A stretch of DNA of 64,000 bases from Myxococcota bacterium. Lineage in GTDB: Bacteria > Myxococcota_A > UBA796. Below the pieces are notes generated by a model. It had not been told where the DNA came from, made no database searches, and saw only the letters and a program-made list of their open reading frames with translations. The translations under genes were made by a program, and so were the position numbers. Shown piece by piece: positions 62,227-64,000 of this stretch (positions are counted from its first letter, which is position 1; the number at the start of each line of letters is the position of its first letter). The stretch lies in NCBI GenBank assembly GCA_029251165.1, contig JAQXDW010000047.1:1-64000 (forward strand), written 5' to 3'.

Positions 62227-63501
62227 ATGATTGCTCTCCGATGCGCTCTGTGGCTTCTCCCGCTGGCTTGTGGAACAGACAGCCCCGACGCCCCCCCTGC
62301 GGTAGAAGACACCGCCCAGGATGCTCCTCCCGACACCGGGAGTGTGGACACGGGCGACACAGACACGGGCGACACCGCAGATCCGTATCCGCTGCTGCCC
62401 GAGACCCCTCTCCACACAGACGATCGATGGATCTTGGATGCCAGCGGCGCACGGTTCAAGCTGGCGTCAGTAAATTGGTATGGCTTTGAAGAGCTGGACT
62501 ATGTCCCCGCCGGTCTGGAGATCGCACACGTCTCAGACATCGCCCACGCCATCGCACAGCTCGGCTTCAATTCCGTGCGGCTGCCGTTCTCGATGGAGAT
62601 GGTCGAGCAGACGGGCGCTGTGGAGCCACATGTGGTGGCGGCCAACCCAGAGCTGGAGGGAAGCACCCCGATTCAGGTCATGGATGCCGTGATCGATGCC
62701 CTGGCTGCGGAGGGGCTGGTGGTGATCCTCGACAACCACTCCAGCGAGGCGGTGTGGTACAGCGACACCAACGGCCTGTGGTACACCGACGAGTATCCAG
62801 AAGCCATGTGGCTCTCGATGTGGCGAGAGCTCACCGCACGCTACCTGGGACACCCAGCTGTCGTGGGCTTCGACCTTCGCAATGAGCTGCGAGGAGGGGC
62901 CACCTGGGGAGGGGCTGCGGCGACCGACTGGAAGGCTGCGGCCGGGCGGGCAGCCACAGAGATCTTGTCGATCGACAGCACCAAGCTGATCGTGGTGGAG
63001 CCCATCAGCTACGCCACAGACTTCACCGGGCATTACTGGGATCCCATCGTGCTGCCCGTGGAGGGCCGCCTCGTGCTCTCACCGCACGACTACAGCTGGT
63101 TTCATACCCGCATCGACACCTACGACGACCTCGCAGCCGATCTGGGAAGCTGGTGGGGATTCCTGATCGTCCAAGACATGCCCTTCACCGCTCCAGTCTG
63201 GGTGGGAGAGTTTGGAACCTGTAATTGGGCCGACGACTGCATCGGCGGAGAGTCCTTTGATGGGACAATAGAAGATCAGTTTAACGGTGCGTGGTTTGAG
63301 ATGTTCATCCAGTACCTGGCAGCAGGAGACATCGACTGGGCCTACTGGTCCGTCAACGGCACAATGGCGCGGGCAGACGATCGGGAGTTTGGTGCCGTGG
63401 ACTGGTTCGGCGTGCTGGATGAAGGCTGGGTCGACCCAGCCAACGAGCGGCTGCTAGAGGCACTTCAGTCCATCCAGGAACCCTGGGCCTTTCCGCAGTA
63501 A
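62227..63501 (+). CDS. GH5-type glycoside hydrolase, lipoprotein
   Basis: I start at MIALRCALWLLPLAC (lipobox, Cys 15) rather than the upstream GTG. The product has 424 residues. A Thr/Asp/Gly linker (DTGSVDTGDTDTGDTADP) precedes a cellulase-like TIM barrel: LASVNWYGFEELDYVPAG, LGFNSVRLPFSMEMVEQ, GLVVILDNHSSEAVWYSD, GFDLRNELRG (acid/base Glu) and PVWVGEFGTCNWADD (nucleophile Glu). This is the family 5 (clan A) retaining-hydrolase plan. It probably hydrolyses a beta-glucan or mannan at the cell surface. The exact substrate is unknown. Confidence 0.88.
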   Translation: MIALRCALWLLPLACGTDSPDAPPAVEDTAQDAPPDTGSVDTGDTDTGDTADPYPLLPETPLHTDDRWILDASGARFKLASVNWYGFEELDYVPAGLEIAHVSDIAHAIAQLGFNSVRLPFSMEMVEQTGAVEPHVVAANPELEGSTPIQVMDAVIDALAAEGLVVILDNHSSEAVWYSDTNGLWYTDEYPEAMWLSMWRELTARYLGHPAVVGFDLRNELRGGATWGGAAATDWKAAAGRAATEILSIDSTKLIVVEPISYATDFTGHYWDPIVLPVEGRLVLSPHDYSWFHTRIDTYDDLAADLGSWWGFLIVQDMPFTAPVWVGEFGTCNWADDCIGGESFDGTIEDQFNGAWFEMFIQYLAAGDIDWAYWSVNGTMARADDREFGAVDWFGVLDEGWVDPANERLLEALQSIQEPWAFPQ

Positions 63502-63743
63502 CGGGCAGAGACCACTGCCGAGGATGCTGCGCTCACGGTGTACGCCAGGATGCCCATCGTGCGCGTCTGCCCACCGAAGCGAAGTGGCCTCCGCTCCGCC
63601 GTCTCAGAGGGCTTGTCAGGTCCAGTGACCGGGGCCTGAGGTGCCTGGCATCTGGAGGAAAACGATTCTGCTCCGGAGTCGTGTATGAGAAGATGCGCTG
63701 GTCACTGGGGCTGACTACAAGAGACACCACCAGAGGGGTGGAA

Positions 63744-64000
63744 ATGAGCGTGCTTCCCTGTAGATACTTCTTCTCCAAGGGAGAGCTGCATCGCGAGACA
63801 GGCCGGCTGTCGTTCTATCGAGAGCTGTTCGGTGAGCGGAAGCTGGAGGAGTCCTGGCAGGACAGCGAGTGGCAGTCACTGCGCATCCATCGCTCCTTCT
63901 TTGACCTCGAGCTGCACCTCCTGCTGCGCAGCGGAGACACCAAGCGATTTGAGCTGAGCCTCTCCGAAGAGGAGGTCGTCGCCTGGGCGGATGCAGTCAG
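63744..64000 (+). CDS. Hypothetical protein, 3' truncated by window end
   Basis: The ATG at 63744 follows GAGGGGTGGAA. The frame stays open to the edge, giving 85 visible codons (MSVLPCRYFFSKGELHRETG, RLSFYRELFGERKLEESWQD, then FFDLELHLLLRSGDTKRF). The visible part is soluble and alternates strands and helices. No family recognised; it cannot be judged without the rest. Confidence 0.6.
   Translation, partial: MSVLPCRYFFSKGELHRETGRLSFYRELFGERKLEESWQDSEWQSLRIHRSFFDLELHLLLRSGDTKRFELSLSEEEVVAWADAV

Overview
The window is a high-GC bacterial chromosome segment, densely coded on both strands. I saw no rRNA, tRNA, CRISPR array, insertion sequence or prophage. It looks most like a member of the Myxococcota or a related deltaproteobacterial lineage. 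The reasons are several secreted proteins built from MopE-type metal-binding repeats (DCDD...PGA.E.CDG.DNDCDG.DE), a MYXO-CTERM-like tail, a divergent DUF1592/DUF1552 gene pair, a CsgA/C-factor-like SDR, and many lipoproteins with Asp-Thr-Gly-rich linkers behind the lipobox. The assignment to a group is inference.

Layout. 1-9.7 kb: MopE-repeat proteins, a pentapeptide-repeat protein, a broken type IV pilin gene, a lipoprotein, a YbiT-type ABC-F ATPase and a polytopic membrane protein. 9.8-17.1 kb: an ASH/MopE lipoprotein, a DEDD exonuclease flanked by two micro-membrane proteins, a TPR protein, a cNMP-binding protein, a Baeyer-Villiger-type monooxygenase and a PHA-granule-type protein. 17.2-21.9 kb: a trypsin-like lipoprotein, then an ECF sigma factor operon of four genes whose last two products both end in an AMPK/CBM48-type glycogen-binding domain, then a YbjN protein. 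22-28.8 kb: an intradiol dioxygenase-like protein, M14 carboxypeptidase, zinc-finger protein, thioesterase, His-rich methyltransferase, DUF4336 protein, SGNH hydrolase and CPBP membrane protein. 28.8-37.4 kb: the DUF1592/DUF1552 pair, a large MopE/lamin-tail lipoprotein, a ccoG gene damaged by an internal deletion, and a secreted PPC-type protein. 37.4-41.6 kb: RecQ, an SDR, a rhomboid protease and a coiled-coil protein.

41.6-45.9 kb holds a two-gene NAD-linked formate dehydrogenase module: a NuoE-NuoF fusion overlapping a catalytic subunit. The catalytic gene appears split by a stop, but the stop is an in-frame TGA exactly at the active-site selenocysteine position. It is followed by a hairpin with a GGUCU loop, so the gene is a single selenoprotein of 914 residues.

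46-64 kb: an LRR-tailed protein, a thioredoxin-fold lipoprotein without cysteines, a nitroreductase, a C39-like cysteine peptidase, small lipoproteins, a 1293-residue hybrid sensor kinase, another MopE lipoprotein beside a decayed relative, a lipoprotein/beta-barrel pair, a catalase-like lipoprotein, a GH5-type glycosidase and a truncated gene at the right edge.

The content is that of a heterotroph with an elaborate cell surface, able to use formate as electron donor through a selenium enzyme. The two most interesting units are the sigma-factor/CBM48 operon and the selenoprotein formate dehydrogenase.
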